DNA of 64,000 bases from Sipunculus nudus (lineage: Eukaryota; Annelida; Sipuncula; Golfingiida; Sipunculidae): contig CM049321.1 of assembly GCA_026874595.1 (NCBI GenBank), positions 10,835,979-10,899,978 on the forward strand, read 5' to 3'. Under the pieces are notes generated by a model. The model had not been told where the DNA came from and did no database searches. It saw only the letters and a program-made list of their open reading frames with translations. The position numbers and the translations under genes were made by a program. Position 1 is the stretch's first letter; each line of letters begins with the position of its first letter. This document shows, in pieces, positions 45,362 to 57,870 of this stretch.

Positions 45362-47707
45362 CTAATCACACACATGGCCGTTAAGTTCTGTCTCGTTCTC
45401 GAGCACTTTGTCACAATATTCACATTTGAACGACTTCGGCTCTGTATGCCTTTTGATATGGTTAATTAGGTGCATCTTCAAGTTAAAACCCTTGCCACAG
45501 ATCTCACAAATATAAGGCTTTTCACCGTTATGCGTCCGCATATGAATTTTCAGGTTGTTTTCCAACCTGAAGGTTTTGTCACAAAGGTTGCAGCTGAATG
45601 GTCTACCCGTGGTGTGAGTCATGGCATGGGTCATAAGTGTTACCCGGAAGGAAAACCCTTCACCACACTGTTCGCATATATAGGGTTTTTCTCCGGTATG
45701 AACCTTCATGTGCATTTTAAGATATCCCTCGGTCTTTAAAATTTTCTCACACATGGGACACTTGATTAGCTTTGGTAATTGCTTTCTTGTGTTACAGTTT
45801 CTCTTGGTGTGTTTGTTTAGGGACTTGCGTGAAGAAAACACTTTTTTACAATCTTTACAACTGAATACTAGCTGCTCCCCAGTGTGTTTTTGTTTATGTT
45901 CAATGAGTTTTTCTGAGGTGAAAAACCTTTTACCACACTCATCACACTGATGTCTTCTTCCTGTATGTATGCGTCTGTGCACACTAAGTGCAGATAAACT
46001 ACTAAAACTTTTCTCACAATACTGGCATTGATGCTTTTTGTCTTTAGTATGTGTCTGTTTGTGAACAATCAGTAACTGTACAGTGGCAAACTTTCTTTTA
46101 CAATACATACATTTATGTGTTTTTTCAACCGGATTAGCGTGTGCATGTGCAGTATTTTTGTGTTTTTTAAGTGCACTAATTAAGGCAAAACGTTCCTCAC
46201 AATACTCGCATTTATACCGGAGGTTTCTTGTCTCTATTTGAGATGCGCTTTTTACCAGTGTGTTATTACTTTGGTGAAGGGTGGTCTGCTTACATGGAGT
46301 TTCTCCAGCATGTCTCCTGATATGTCTTAAGAGTTTAGATTTTAGTTGGAAACATTTACCACACAAACTACACATGAAAGGTTTCTCCCCTGCGTGCGTC
46401 TTTGCATGACTGAGAGCAGCCATTTTGTTCTCAAATTCTTCTGCACAGATCACACATTTGAACCGATCTATTTCAGTGGGTATTTTGCAAAGTTTTGCTT
46501 TTCCTTTTAGTGCAATACCGCTTTCATTCGAACTTTCAGTCTCAACTTCCTTGACTTCACAATGCTGAGCTTTGTGAGAGGTCAGATGTGATCTTGTGCC
46601 AAAGCTCTTGTCACAATTCAAACATGCGAATGGATTCTCTTCATTCTGAGTGTGTGTTGGCATATGTTCTACTAGATCATGATGCGAACTGAAATACTGG
46701 TCACAGAATATACACTGAAATGGGTTTTCCCCATAGTGTCTCCTCCTATGCATCTTAAGCTTGAGTTTATTGGAATAACCTTTCCCACAATATATGCAGT
46801 CCAAGGGGTTTCTATCCATGAGGTGCCTAACATATCCCATGACATCAACCTTTGTGCTTGGATTATCATCAATTTCAAAAGACTCTGATGGCTCATCAGT
46901 ATGTGTTTTCTTGTGAGATAAGTAACTATTTTTTGATGTGTAACACTTTCTACACTTCTCACATGTGTAACTTTTGTGTTTTTCCAAATCACGTTCACTC
47001 ATGAAACTTTTTCCACATATTCCACAATTTAAACTTTTAAAGTCCTCCTCTGTGAAGTCATTGTCTTTCCCAATAAATCTTTCCTCGTCCCCTTCATGGA
47101 TCAAGATGTGTCTTTCCCAGTCACCATTGTTATGGAAACTCTCCCCACAAGTTTCACAGATGAACACATCCACAGCTGCCTTAATGGTTGTTTTTAAAGC
47201 GTTCACGGTGCTGACTTCATAACCAACAGTCCTCTTATTGTACGTTTGTGTGTTTCTTCCAACAGTTCCTGCATTCTGGATGTATGCTTTTGTAGATGTA
47301 TCAAGGTCACGTGCTGCAGAGACAAGCTTTCCCACACTGGTTTCATCAGTTACCTCTCTTGATGTGTCTGGATCAGTTTTAGATTCAGAGAGCAGGGTTA
47401 TACTTGAAACTCCATATTTCCCCTCTGTCAAACTGATAACTGGCCCCTGGGTAACTAAAGTTTGATCAAACATATCAGATTCGGTATTTAACTGTACCTC
47501 ACCTTGTGCAATAGAAATTTCATTTCCTGATAAACCAAACATTGCCAACTGTTCTGGTGTCAGGGACAATCTGACAGTTTCAGGTTTTCCTATTTCTGTA
47601 TCTACAAAGTTTAATTTAACTTCTCTATTTAATAGACTTCCATTAAGTGGGTCACCAGGTCCATCAGGGGCAGCTGCAGTCGGGTCTGCTAGTAAGCTGA
47701 TATCCAT
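45362..47707 (-). CDS. C2H2 zinc-finger protein, about 18 fingers (gene ZF-2)
   Basis: A 781-residue single-exon frame for a probable nuclear DNA-binding regulator; target unknown. The N-terminal region carries LSLTPEQL (47-54), NEISI (62-66) and GPVISLTE (88-95) in the same order as ZF-1. Fingers begin near residue 183 and run to the end. Typical ones include 184-204, 304-324, 332-352, 362-382, 418-438, 446-466, 533-553, 561-581, 588-608, 650-670, 678-698, 706-726 and 734-754. The finger at 228-245 runs directly into the next (249-269) without its last His, the one at 617-638 ends in Cys (C2HC), and the final one (762-780) ends GHVCD instead of a His. TGEKP linkers are clearest near the C-terminus. 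A -3 A and +4 G surround the ATG, and an acceptor lies 36 nt upstream. No KRAB, BTB or SCAN domain was recognised. Confidence 0.93.
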   Translation of the reverse strand: MDISLLADPTAAAPDGPGDPLNGSLLNREVKLNFVDTEIGKPETVRLSLTPEQLAMFGLSGNEISIAQGEVQLNTESDMFDQTLVTQGPVISLTEGKYGVSSITLLSESKTDPDTSREVTDETSVGKLVSAARDLDTSTKAYIQNAGTVGRNTQTYNKRTVGYEVSTVNALKTTIKAAVDVFICETCGESFHNNGDWERHILIHEGDEERFIGKDNDFTEEDFKSLNCGICGKSFMSERDLEKHKSYTCEKCRKCYTSKNSYLSHKKTHTDEPSESFEIDDNPSTKVDVMGYVRHLMDRNPLDCIYCGKGYSNKLKLKMHRRRHYGENPFQCIFCDQYFSSHHDLVEHMPTHTQNEENPFACLNCDKSFGTRSHLTSHKAQHCEVKEVETESSNESGIALKGKAKLCKIPTEIDRFKCVICAEEFENKMAALSHAKTHAGEKPFMCSLCGKCFQLKSKLLRHIRRHAGETPCKQTTLHQSNNTLVKSASQIETRNLRYKCEYCEERFALISALKKHKNTAHAHANPVEKTHKCMYCKRKFATVQLLIVHKQTHTKDKKHQCQYCEKSFSSLSALSVHRRIHTGRRHQCDECGKRFFTSEKLIEHKQKHTGEQLVFSCKDCKKVFSSRKSLNKHTKRNCNTRKQLPKLIKCPMCEKILKTEGYLKMHMKVHTGEKPYICEQCGEGFSFRVTLMTHAMTHTTGRPFSCNLCDKTFRLENNLKIHMRTHNGEKPYICEICGKGFNLKMHLINHIKRHTEPKSFKCEYCDKVLENETELNGHVCD

Positions 47708-47743
47708 ATTGTAGCAGTTTGGTACTATTTCGCCTTGAAAGAT

Positions 47744-47758
47744 CTGTTAAAGAAGATA
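47744..47758 (-). other. Splice acceptor in the 5' UTR of ZF-2
   Basis: On the minus strand CTTCTTTAACAG precedes 36 nt of leader and the ATG. The pyrimidine tract and the position match the ZF-1 arrangement; the upstream non-coding exon was not located. Confidence 0.6.
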
Positions 47759-48150
47759 GAAAAGACTATAAAGTCGATAAATATCTAATTGCTTTAAGCA
47801 TCAAAGTAAGAAATTCTGCTTATTAATATATATTATGTAATATGAGGAAATGGTTACCTTGAAATTTATAAATTTTCTATTTAATCATGAAATTTATCTC
47901 ATGAGCATAATAGAACATACAAATTAAGTCTAGGTAACCTAATTATTTTCTTTCTCACATAGCTAATCTTCACTGTTTAGTTACTGGACAAGAAGACTCA
48001 AGATCAAATGGAAACAAGATCAAAAACTGTGTAAATCTTGTATTTTGGAAAGGCATAGGATTTGGTACCATGAAGGATTTGTTTTTGGGCAATTTATTAC
48101 ATTAAATATGGGAACTTGCTTTAGTGGTGGGCCATATTTAATTCTAGTTT
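47759..48150. other. Probable 5' intron of ZF-2
   Basis: AT-rich sequence upstream of the ZF-2 acceptor, without recognised features. Confidence 0.35.
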
Positions 48151-48575
48151 GAAATCCACATGTCAATCCAACCTGGAGTTATCATCTGGAAACAAATTTG
48201 TGTGGATGGACGGATGGACAGACAAACAGACAAACAGGCAGGGTGAACAAATTTGTGTGGATGGACGGATGGTCAGACAAACAGACAAACAGGCAGGGTG
48301 ATTACTACAGGGCATCCACTTGTGATTAATAAATAAACCAGGTCTTCGGACAGTAGATGTAAACACAGCTGAGAAACTGACATGATTGTTGTCATTTTAT
48401 AGTAAAAAAAAAATAGAAAAATATTTGTTAAAATAACAAAAAATACAGGTGGTGCCACAACTTTTCTGGAACTGACGAAACTAGTCATGGTCAATATTAA
48501 AGGCAAGATTCATGACCATCCATGCCAAAGCACCACTCCTATACCTCAGTTGACTTACAGTCAGCTGAGCTAAAA
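48151..48575 (+). mobile_element. Family A fragment with a 60-bp internal duplication and 3' end
   Basis: AACAAATTTGTGTGGATGGA recurs at about 48189 and 48246, each followed by CAGACAAACAGACAAACAGG. A GGTGGTGCCACAACTTTTCT phrase and the family A end AGTCAGCTGAGCTAAAAA follow. Parallels 54.53-55.07 kb. Confidence 0.65.
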
Positions 48576-50780
48576 ATTAAAATATAATAAAAGCTACAAA
48601 TTATAATACTGTTGTCATTTATTATTTACACACAAAAAACAATATCCATCAATATAGCCCTATTTTAACTAGATTTAATATCATAATGCCCTGAATATAT
48701 TATTTGGCCCTGTCATATACAGACATCAATACAATGAGAGTTACTAGCACTATAAACCACAGTACATGCAACAGACCCATTGCAAATACTATGCCTGGCA
48801 ATTTACTGCCAAACAACAAGGCATTGGATTATAACATCTTGACACCAATAAATATATGTTCCATTAGAATTAAACTTGTATCCTCCATATGAAACAGTTA
48901 CTGCCCCTTTTTACCAGAGACATACTATTTTATTAACATGTTTAATTGGGACAGGGAAGAACCTTGTCACGCATACACATGAATACCACACTGGGAGCAA
49001 TGCTGACTTGAGGGGCGGACAGTCAGAATTTTGTTACATTCTGTCTAAACAGGCCATCTTATTTTTGAATGCAGATGGCTGATATGTAGTAACTGTACCA
49101 ACTTCTAAACTGGTTAATTGAACAATTGTTCACACTGTTCACACTGAGTGGTGTATCTAGGCTGAGGATAATTTTGCGAAACTCTCTTTCTGTACTGTGG
49201 ACTACAGACTCAATATATTTGGTCCTGTCATTGCATCAGGGCATAATGATATTGAATCTGATAAAATAGGACTATAATGATGTATATTGATAGTTTTGAT
49301 TTTATAATATAAGACAGCAATAAAAGAACTTGTGGCTTTTATGATATTTTAATTTTGAATGTAATAAATTTCCAAAAAAATTTCTTAATGGTAACAAATC
49401 CCATGCCTTTCCAAATTACATGCTTTATTAAAAGTTTTTTTATTTTGTTACAATTTCAGCTTGAGTGTTCTTGTCCAGTAACTCAACAGTAAAGATAAGC
49501 TATAAGAGAAAGAAATAATTTGGTTACAGGGACTTAATTTGAATGTTCTATTAGGCTGATGAGATAAATTTCAAGATTAAATGGTCAAATTATAAATTTC
49601 ATAGTAATTATGGTTGATTATGGCAGTATAACTGTTCCACTATTATTATGTTGCAGTATTTCAGATGAACCAGCATGCTTGATCATTTTTGAGAAATAAA
49701 AAGATAAGACTCCGGATATTATACAACCAATAATGATTGTATCTTATGTTGTGTCATAAGAGAGGTAAGAACTGCAATACCTGTCATATCAGTAGTTTAT
49801 ATAACAGCTGGGCTGACCATAAAAATATTGTCATACTTTCATGAGTTCATTATTTGTGACCACGGAACTCACAATAAGGAAGCATTTTCCTGAAAGTAGA
49901 GTTGTAATACCAGTGAATCCCAGAGTGCCTTAGGGACAAACTTTTAATACAAAAATGAAACAATCATTTACAAGGACCAAAGGACCCAAAGCTCACTTGT
50001 GAATTGTTCTAGATAGTATATGATAAAACTGTGTAAAGCTAGAATTATTTTATTTCATACAGGAAAATCTAATACTTCATTTCCACTGGTAAAGCCTACA
50101 GAGTATCGTAACAGAATATAGGGAGTTCAGGGAATGAAATTTCTTTAATTCTGAACAATTTGAAAATTTTATTATATCAGGCATAAATCTGCAGTATCGG
50201 AAAAAGTAAATTTTGCATGATCACAAATTATTATGATAGAGGATTACATGAAGAATATATATTGTTACCATAGTTACTTCCCTAATGGAAGTGAAATGTA
50301 TAATGCCTGTATACGAGCTGAACACTATTTAATGACAGCTAAGAGCTAAAATAAAACCAAAAAATCCTCATCAAATCATATTTAATGGAAAACTTTTCCA
50401 TGCAACCTACTTTTATCAAGAAATGAATATATATGTGGGCAAAATTTGATGAAAATGTAAATCTTACAAATAAAGAACAAAACTAATTGCATCAACAAAG
50501 GACTTAATCAAGAGTCATGGAAAGTGTCTTAGGATAGTGTATAAATATGTTCCAGCATATCTATTATGATACAGAAGACTTCTGGGTATTTATTTTAGGC
50601 AACCCATGCTGGTATATTTAATATGAAAGTTCAGGTTTGATGTTAAGATTTATTTTATAATTTAGCATATATACATTTTGATCTTTGTTCATTTTACAAG
50701 AATAAAAGATATGTTGGGTTATAATCTATTCAGTTTTCAATTTTCAATTCAATATAGACCACAAATGAATTATAGCAATA
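48576..50780. other. AT-rich intergenic or intronic DNA, nothing recognised
   Basis: No gene, RNA or bounded repeat was seen. It may be part of the 5' intron of ZF-2 if that gene's first exon lies near 51 kb, which is unproven. Confidence 0.4.
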
Positions 50781-51454
50781 TTAACATGCGAGAGATTGAT
50801 GGGTCACAGTGCTCAGTAGCCCATTGAATCAGACTCTAAGATATAAACTTTTCATCTTGATAAGAGTTTTTTTCTTGGAGTCCTCTAAACTTTTTATCTT
50901 GGTAAAGAGTTTTTATCTTAGAGTCCGATTCAATTGGGCCAAGTGCTCAGCTGAAGTCTGTTTTGAAGGTAATAACTTACAACGATTTCATTGCATGTGT
51001 CCAATATAAGTTATAACTGATTCTCCAATTTCGATAACTGAATTCTTATCTTTCTTAATACCAGATTAAAAAATTTATTTCATTAGTAAAACATTCAAGC
51101 GAATATACAGATGTTTTGTAGATTGTTTAAGTATATAATCAAAGATATAGCATCATGGTTCATGGTATATATAATATATTGTAGTACCTAGTACGGAATA
51201 AGTGGGCATGGTATAATAAGTTAGACGTGACTTCACAGTCACACGACTTTCCGTGGGCACTTGGATGCGAACGAAGTTGAGAAAGGACTATGTCTTGAGC
51301 TTACAAGGATAAACAGTTATCAAAGGAATCACACAGACAAAAGTATCAGCCGAACCGTGATTGTTTCCTACCTGACTTCGCTTTCTTGTACTTGTCTGGG
51401 TAACCTGATGTTGAAGAGCCTGCGGTCAAAGTCGGCCTATTTAAAATTCGACTT
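50781..51454. other. Degraded family A start; no gene
   Basis: Two related words, GATGGGTCACAGTGCTCAG (about 50799) and GGGCCAAGTGCTCAGCTGAA (about 50936), flank an imperfect inverted repeat of TCTAAGATA-AAACTTTTC type. Probably a rearranged repeat start. Confidence 0.4.
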
Positions 51455-51543
51455 ATTTAGCTCAGCTGACTGTGCAGCTCATCTGAGCTATCGCGATGAC
51501 CCTTTGTCCAGAGTCCGTCATGCCGTCCACCCTGTTGCGTCTG

Positions 51544-51545
<2 letters not shown>
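51455..51545 (-). mobile_element. Family A end in minus orientation
   Basis: On the minus strand the text runs GGTGGACGGCATGACGGACT ... GTCAGCTGAGCTAAATAAG, the same end as the plus-strand copies at 31.9, 34.1, 44.1, 48.6 and 55.1 kb. It is the only clear inverted copy. Confidence 0.55.

Positions 51546-51546
<1 letters not shown>

Positions 51547-51612
<66 letters not shown>
51547..51612. repeat. (TA)n microsatellite
   Basis: A perfect AT alternation, read directly. Confidence 0.95.
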
Positions 51613-51616
<4 letters not shown>

Positions 51617-52636
51617 CAAATTAAATGGTTAAAGCAATAAAAACAAACATGAACAACAATTGCTCCTAATAGTAAGGTAGACTTCAGGGGCCGGTGTATC
51701 CAGGATTTTTTCTCGGTTAATTGGTCGTGATCATAATATTTTGGACCTTTTCCAAGAACGTGCGCAGGATTTATAGCCGGGGGGGGGGGCTCACATGTAA
51801 ATGCGAGAATAACCAGAATGTGAGGAAAATTTGCATTTTCTTTGAAAAAGTTTAAGCTTAATGTTAATCAGGGTTGCCAGCGGTCAGGGAAAAGTCAGGG
51901 GAAAAATTATTTTTCAAGGTCAGGGAAAATTCAGGGAATTCTTTGATTAATGTGGAAGTCCGGGAAAAGTCAGAGATTTTTTAATGGCCGTGGCGATTGC
52001 ATATAGTTATCATGTTGAAAGAGTTTGGCATCTTTGATAAAAATGTGGTAAGTTTGAAGGATTTACACTTTTTTTCATTAATTTTTGTACAAAAATCAAA
52101 GTTTGATGATGTAGAGCATGCATACACATTATATATAACACCAACAATTAATGATGAACCGATTCTGTTCATGGGCAGTTGTATAAAGAAAGCAGGATCT
52201 GATTTATGATTCTGATGTTCCATACGTACATTTTTCCATTGAAGCTTCCGCTGTTGAATTACGTTTTTGAAACCGAATTAAACATCTTTTCGATGATTTA
52301 TACTTGAAAACCAACTGAAAGTCAGGGAAAAGTCAGGGAATATTGTCAGAATTGGCTGCTGGAAACCCTGTTAATTATTTCGATACATGTCTTATATATT
52401 ACTTAGTTCTCATTTCTCATGAAAAATTTGCATGTAGCCTAATTAATTGGCATTTTATGTAAAATGTTATTCATGTGGCCATCCCCGTAGGTTTAAAAGT
52501 CGATGGATGAAAGATTAATAAAAAATAAAATCTTATGTCGCTTGTAGCTCAAAGATAAACATTTTAAACATGGGATATCAGTATACGCGTAGGTTTAAAG
52601 CTTTATCGTGTTCCCCATACACGTGTTTGCCATGGG

Positions 52637-52641
<5 letters not shown>
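51613..52641. other. Intergenic with a MITE relic and GTCAGGGAAAA words
   Basis: CAGGGGCCGGTGTATCCAGG at about 51684-51703 resembles the end of the GGATCC-type MITE. The words GTCAGGGAAAAGTCAGGG recur at about 51884-51970 and 52321-52345, bracketing a short element of unknown type. No gene was recognised. Confidence 0.4.

Positions 52642-52704
<63 letters not shown>
52642..52704. repeat. (TA)n microsatellite
   Basis: A perfect TA alternation, read directly. Confidence 0.95.
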
Positions 52705-52707
<3 letters not shown>

Positions 52708-53787
52708 CTCGATCGTTGCACAACAATAATCATTGGCTTTGATTTTGATTTAGTCAAAATGTTAGCAGGGACAATTGTTTGCCAACTATATATACCCGCA
52801 GTTTTGTTGATGACATATTAATGTGTAGTCATGTAATTCTTTGGAAGGAAAATAATTTTCTTTACATTTCATATGAGGTTATTCAGCATTAAACATATAA
52901 AATATTCATTAGCCAGATCATAAAGTAAAATGATTCATTTAAAAATAGAGACTAATTGCTCTATAAATAGTGATTGATGAAAAGTCCAGCTCACTGAACA
53001 AGTCGGCTAACCTAACTTAACTGGTGTGATATGGAAGTTTCATTTGTGAGGATTGTATATTGAGAAGAATGGATTTTTATATTTAGGTCATATTACTTGA
53101 TTGTCCGAGTTCGCTTGTTGAGATAAATTTTTGGTTTTTGAATTCATTCTGTGTTTTAGTATTTGCGGATTGTTCTATCATGTATTTTGTCTTCAGCGGT
53201 TGGGTTGTCTTTGTGCGTGCTATCAATTCTGATGTTTTCAATAACCTACCAACTCATATTAACACTAATTTCTCCCGCTTAAGGTTTACACATCGTCGAT
53301 TTCACCGCGATGTGTCCAGTAAGCTGTTCCGATGTATTCCGATGGCATGCCAAGCCGATGTTACCCCGATATGTCCCGGAATGACCCGAAACAGACATTT
53401 CTGAAATGTTAAAAAATATCCAGATGTCACCCCGATATGGACCAATGTGTTCAAGATGTTTAGCTGATGTTATTCAATGTCAAGTCGATGTCATATCGGG
53501 TGTGACATCGGCGGTGACCAACTTGTATATAACTGCGTATATAAGTAATATGCAGTGTATTGTAATAACCACACTTGGCTCGACTGGCTATGACGTTGAC
53601 ATGGGAAAAGTCTGGCTACGACTCGTACCTGAGCCGGAAAGGCTGTGGACTTTGCCAAAAAAAATCAACTGATGTACAACTGATTCGCCGCCCCAGTTAC
53701 TAATGTATGTTTGTGGCAAATAAGGACGTACTGTTGCTAATTTGTTTTCTTGCTTTGATTTCTTAAAAAGGAATCTTAAACTTATTG
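52705..53787. other. Intergenic; GATGTNNCCCCGATATG words near 53.3-53.5 kb
   Basis: Around 53290-53520, CCGATGT and CCGATATG words recur irregularly (a short decayed satellite). No coding sequence was recognised. Confidence 0.4.
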
Positions 53788-55074
53788 AACTAGGGACCAA
53801 GGGGTCTCAACGCTCAGCAGTATTTGTCTATAAGGATATTTTGAAGAAATTTTTCAGAATGACGTCCTGTGACCTTCACCTTTGACCTCTGGACTCAGCA
53901 AATAAAAATGTTTCTTACTTAAATGGTGGGTCATTGATAGATCAAGTTTGAAGCCAATCTGTCCAGCCAAAGCAGAATTATCATCCATAAACTAACTAAT
54001 TTTGTAAATGGATGGGTCCTTGACCTTTGACCCTATGACCCCTAATCGAAAAAAAAATTCCCCTATTGGGAGGTGAGTAATATCTTGAAGATGGAAGGTT
54101 TGTGATGAAAGGTTTGGCTTGAAATGCATACACATTCCTTTTAAAGAAATGGGTCCTGTAACCTTGACCTTTGACCTTTGGACACCAAGATCAACAGGGT
54201 TCTTTCCTTAGTTGTTGGCCATATATATAAGTTAAGTTTGGAACAAATATGTCAAACTAAACTGGAGTTATCATCTGGAGCTAACTTGTGAACATATGGC
54301 CCCTGTGACCTTGACCTGTGACCTTGTGACCCCAAATTTATTTATGCTGTCAGTCAGCTAAACGTGCAATATGGAAAGTTTAGGATGAAAAGCTTGGCTT
54401 GAAATGCAGCCATAATCTTTTAAAAAGTGAGTCTTGTGACTCTGACCTTTAAATCATACATGTTCTTTCTTTAGTGGAGGACCATTTGTAAGTCGTGTTT
54501 GAAATCCATATGTCAATCCTACTTGGAGTTATCATCTGGAAACAAATTTGTGTGGATAAACGGATGGACAGACAGACGAACAGACAGACAGACAGGGGGA
54601 TTACTATAGGGCATCCACTCCACTAAACACACCAGGTTTTGGGACACTAGATGGAATCACAGCCGAGAAACTGACATGATTGTTGTCATTTTGTGCTAAA
54701 AAATAGAAAAAAAAAAATATTCGTAAAATAAGAAAAAATATAGGTGGCGCCACCACTTTTCGGGAACTGACAAAACTAGTAATGGTCAATATTCAAGACA
54801 AGTTTCATGACAATCCATGCATTAATAATCAAGTAATGGGAGGGTTTGTATCAATTTTTTTATTATTCAGGGGGGGGGGGGGTACTAACAAGCCCTATAG
54901 CTCGGAGGATATAGGCCGCAGTGACCTAATTTTAGGTATCAAAGGAGATTTTTTATGGACCTTCCTAGTTTTTAGTTACAGGCTTCTAGGTTCAGCGGTT
55001 ACGATCTGTGCCCTGCTAACGGAAGACCGGACGGCCTATACCTCAGATAACTTACAGTCAGCTGAGCTAAAAAA
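53788..55074 (+). mobile_element. Dispersed repeat family A, most complete copy
   Basis: Starts with a diverged GGGACCAAGGGGTCTCAACG and CTCAGCAG and ends with AGTCAGCTGAGCTAAAAAAG, about 1.29 kb. The interior carries TGACCT-rich clusters at about 53868, 54021, 54153 and 54305 at ~130-150 bp spacing. Next come ATTACTATAGGGCATCCACT, a GGTGGCGCCACC word (about 54743) and a poly-G run (about 54870-54881). It shows that the half-site clusters lie between the two ends of one repeat family. No coding capacity was recognised. Confidence 0.65.
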
Positions 55075-55969
55075 GACTATACGTTTGTGTAGATTACATG
55101 CACCATTTATCGAATTGAATCGAATGTTTTTATTTTTCCTGATAAGCAAGCACATTTCTACGCAAAATTTATCTCTAAACACCCTGTTTTCACATTGAGT
55201 GTCACCAGCTTGAAGCAGATGGCTCAGTTTCAGAACTGCTGAACTTTGGATTGATTTACGTCATGCAGCTGGCGAGGTCTTTTGACTCATTGCTGGTACC
55301 TGCATGATCAATGCTTTTCTATAATTGTCATTGGGAAAAGGCCCTTGAAAAATGTCTTTGAAAAAAGATGTGGAATAATATTATTTTCAATTTACATACA
55401 TTGAAGCTTCCGGATAATGCCTTTTTGTCACTCTTGGGCAACTTTATTTCACTTTCATTTTCTTAAAAGAAACAACTTTTCATATTTAGACATAAAATTA
55501 ACTATTTAATTACCCATCAAGAGGACACAAAACAGTTTTTTATGCAAACATGTGCTCAATTAAGGCAATTACCTTTCAGACGACAAAAAAACAAGTATTT
55601 CCTTGAATAGACACCCGGGCGTTTATTTTTTTTCAGACTCTGCTCTCACCCGGCGTCTAAACAAGGCCGGCTTCTATTTGAGGCAAGCGTTTATTTAAAA
55701 AAGACAGTATCAGGCTCATCAGACAAAACAAATAAAAAAAACACGTCAAAACAATAAACCCGTCGGTCACTACTCAGGGACACAAGTCAAAACATCGCCG
55801 GTACAAGGATTGTGTTTATAAAATTTCCTTGGTTGCCAAAAGGATATGGGACACGCGCAGTCTCCACAATCACGCACCTTAATAAGAATTTACGGGGATT
55901 CACGATGAGAGATTGCAATTGTCAACAAGAATCTGTCTGCGCCGACGTCTCGAAACCACGCTGTTTTAT
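55075..55969. other. Intergenic, nothing recognised
   Basis: No gene, RNA or repeat could be supported. Confidence 0.4.
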
Positions 55970-56315
55970 ATAGCTGTTCCATTTATTTTACACCGCGTGC
56001 AGTTGGTAACATGGTTACCCTCTGAACAAGGGGTGGCTCTTCCATTAAATGTGCACCACGTACAACTGGTAATATTAGTTCCATCGATATATGGAGGGCT
56101 GTTTCTCGTTACCGCTTTGCGTAATTCATTTTTATTCACTTTCCTTCCGTCTTTTAACTGATTCAGCATATTCAAGTGTTAACTACCTTTTTTACACCAA
56201 ACACGGATTGGCTCTTCCATTAACTATACACCGCGTACAACTGGTAATATTTGTTCCATCGAAATATGGAGAGTTGATACGTATAACGGCAGTGCGTAAT
56301 TTGTTTCATGACCCT
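55970..56315 (+). repeat. ~175-bp imperfect tandem duplication
   Basis: GGCTCTTCCATTAA followed by ACCACGTACAACTGGTAATA (about 56035-56096) recurs at about 56210-56272 with a handful of changes. A third, weaker CCGCGTGCAGTTGGTAACAT lies before it. No domain is encoded. Confidence 0.75.
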
Positions 56316-57009
56316 TTTTTCCGACTTTAACCGAGTCAGCTTGACACAGCGTAATCAAGCGATTCCGACCGGGTTTATAATATTTGACATTTACTGCCGA
56401 GAATATTCCACTGAATTTTTAGTTTTCAACAAGATTAAGTACTATATTAACTATTTAGATTATCTCAGAAACGTGGTTTTGGTAAGACTGGGGACGCACT
56501 TAAAAGCGCTTAAAAAATCAAAGCAAGTGGCGTTATTTGGCTTGACAGTAGCTTCAAACTGTACCTCTTCACACAATCACTTGGCGCCTTCATGATACAC
56601 AAGTAATAAGTGCCCAAACGTATTTGAACAGTTTTGTTCAACCTGAGGTAGACTCACGTCGTACCAAGTTGTACCGCTTATGGCAATCGGTACTATTTTA
56701 CGTAGCTTGATAGCACTGATAGGGTAAACCTATATTAGTGACAGTGTTGCGTTAATTAGAACCGGTGATCAGCTTAAATCATAATGGACATATCGGGAAC
56801 AATCGGTGTCTCTTATGGAAACAGGTATACACGTAGAAAAAAAGATTTATAGAGGAATTTTTAAATTTTTAATCATAATTCAATTCAACCCAGTGAAACA
56901 TTAGGTATTCTCGTTAGCGATCTATTCAAAGGTATAAGATTATACAAATAAATCATCCAGTTTTAATGCCTGACTCAAACGTTTCTGTAAACTAGAATAC
57001 GGGTAGTCG
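56316..57009. other. Intergenic, nothing recognised
   Basis: AT-rich; no supported feature. Confidence 0.4.
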
Positions 57010-57870
57010 ACAAGCGTAAACATGATTGTAGGTGGTGCCACCTGTAATCTGAACGAGAAACTATCCAAATGTATACACATGCAAAATTTCAAACCACTGC
57101 AGAGATATGAGTGATTTTATCCCTCAGCAGACAAACAGATGGATGCTATGCAAAAATGGCTGCAGGCGGCGCCACCATTTTTGTGTATGTTATAAAGCTA
57201 TCCAAGGGCTACATTTGTGTAATTTTTTTTCTCCCGATTGGTCAAACGAGTCCGGATATATAAGCATAAATGTCTGCAACGTGAACCTGAATGAAGCTGG
57301 CGCAACATATCATAAAATCAAGAAAGCTATCCAGGATGTATACGCATGCCGAATTACGGGTAATTTGGTCAAACCACAGCAGAGATAAGAGTGATTTTAA
57401 CCCAAGGCAGACAAACAGATGGACGCCGTGCAAAAATGGCTGCAGGTGGCACCACCATTTTTGTGTATGTTATAAAGCTTTCCAAGGACTACATTTGTGT
57501 ATAAAAAAATTTCCTGATTGGTCGAAAGGTTCCCGAGATATGAGCTTGGATGTCCTCAGCGTGAACGTAAATGTAGGCGGCGCCACCTGTCATAAAATCA
57601 AGAAAGCTACTAGGATGTATACGCATGCCGAATTTCAGGTGAATTAGTCAAACCACTGCAGAGAAATGAGTGATTTTAACCGAGGGCAGATGAACAGATT
57701 GACACTGTGCAAACATGGTTGCAGGTGGCGCCATCTTTTTTTTTGTGTATGTATGTTATAAAGCTATCCAAGGGTTACATTTGTAAAAAATCTTTTTCCT
57801 AATCGGTCAAACGGTTCCCGAGATATGTGGGTTTATGTGTGGAAACAGACGCACAAACGGAAGCTGGGCA
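57010..57870 (+). repeat. Family B, three tandem ~280-bp units
   Basis: The word TGCAGGCGGCGCCACC or its variants stands at 57161, 57441 and 57720. Each unit also contains GTGAACGTAAATGTAGGCGG-like text, CAAACCACTGCAGAGATATG and GCTATCCAAGGGCTACATTT. Shares its unit with 39.79-40.27 kb. A GGCGGCGGCGGCGGC run follows at about 57991-58005. Open frames of 93 and 118 codons here are repeat by-products. Confidence 0.85.
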
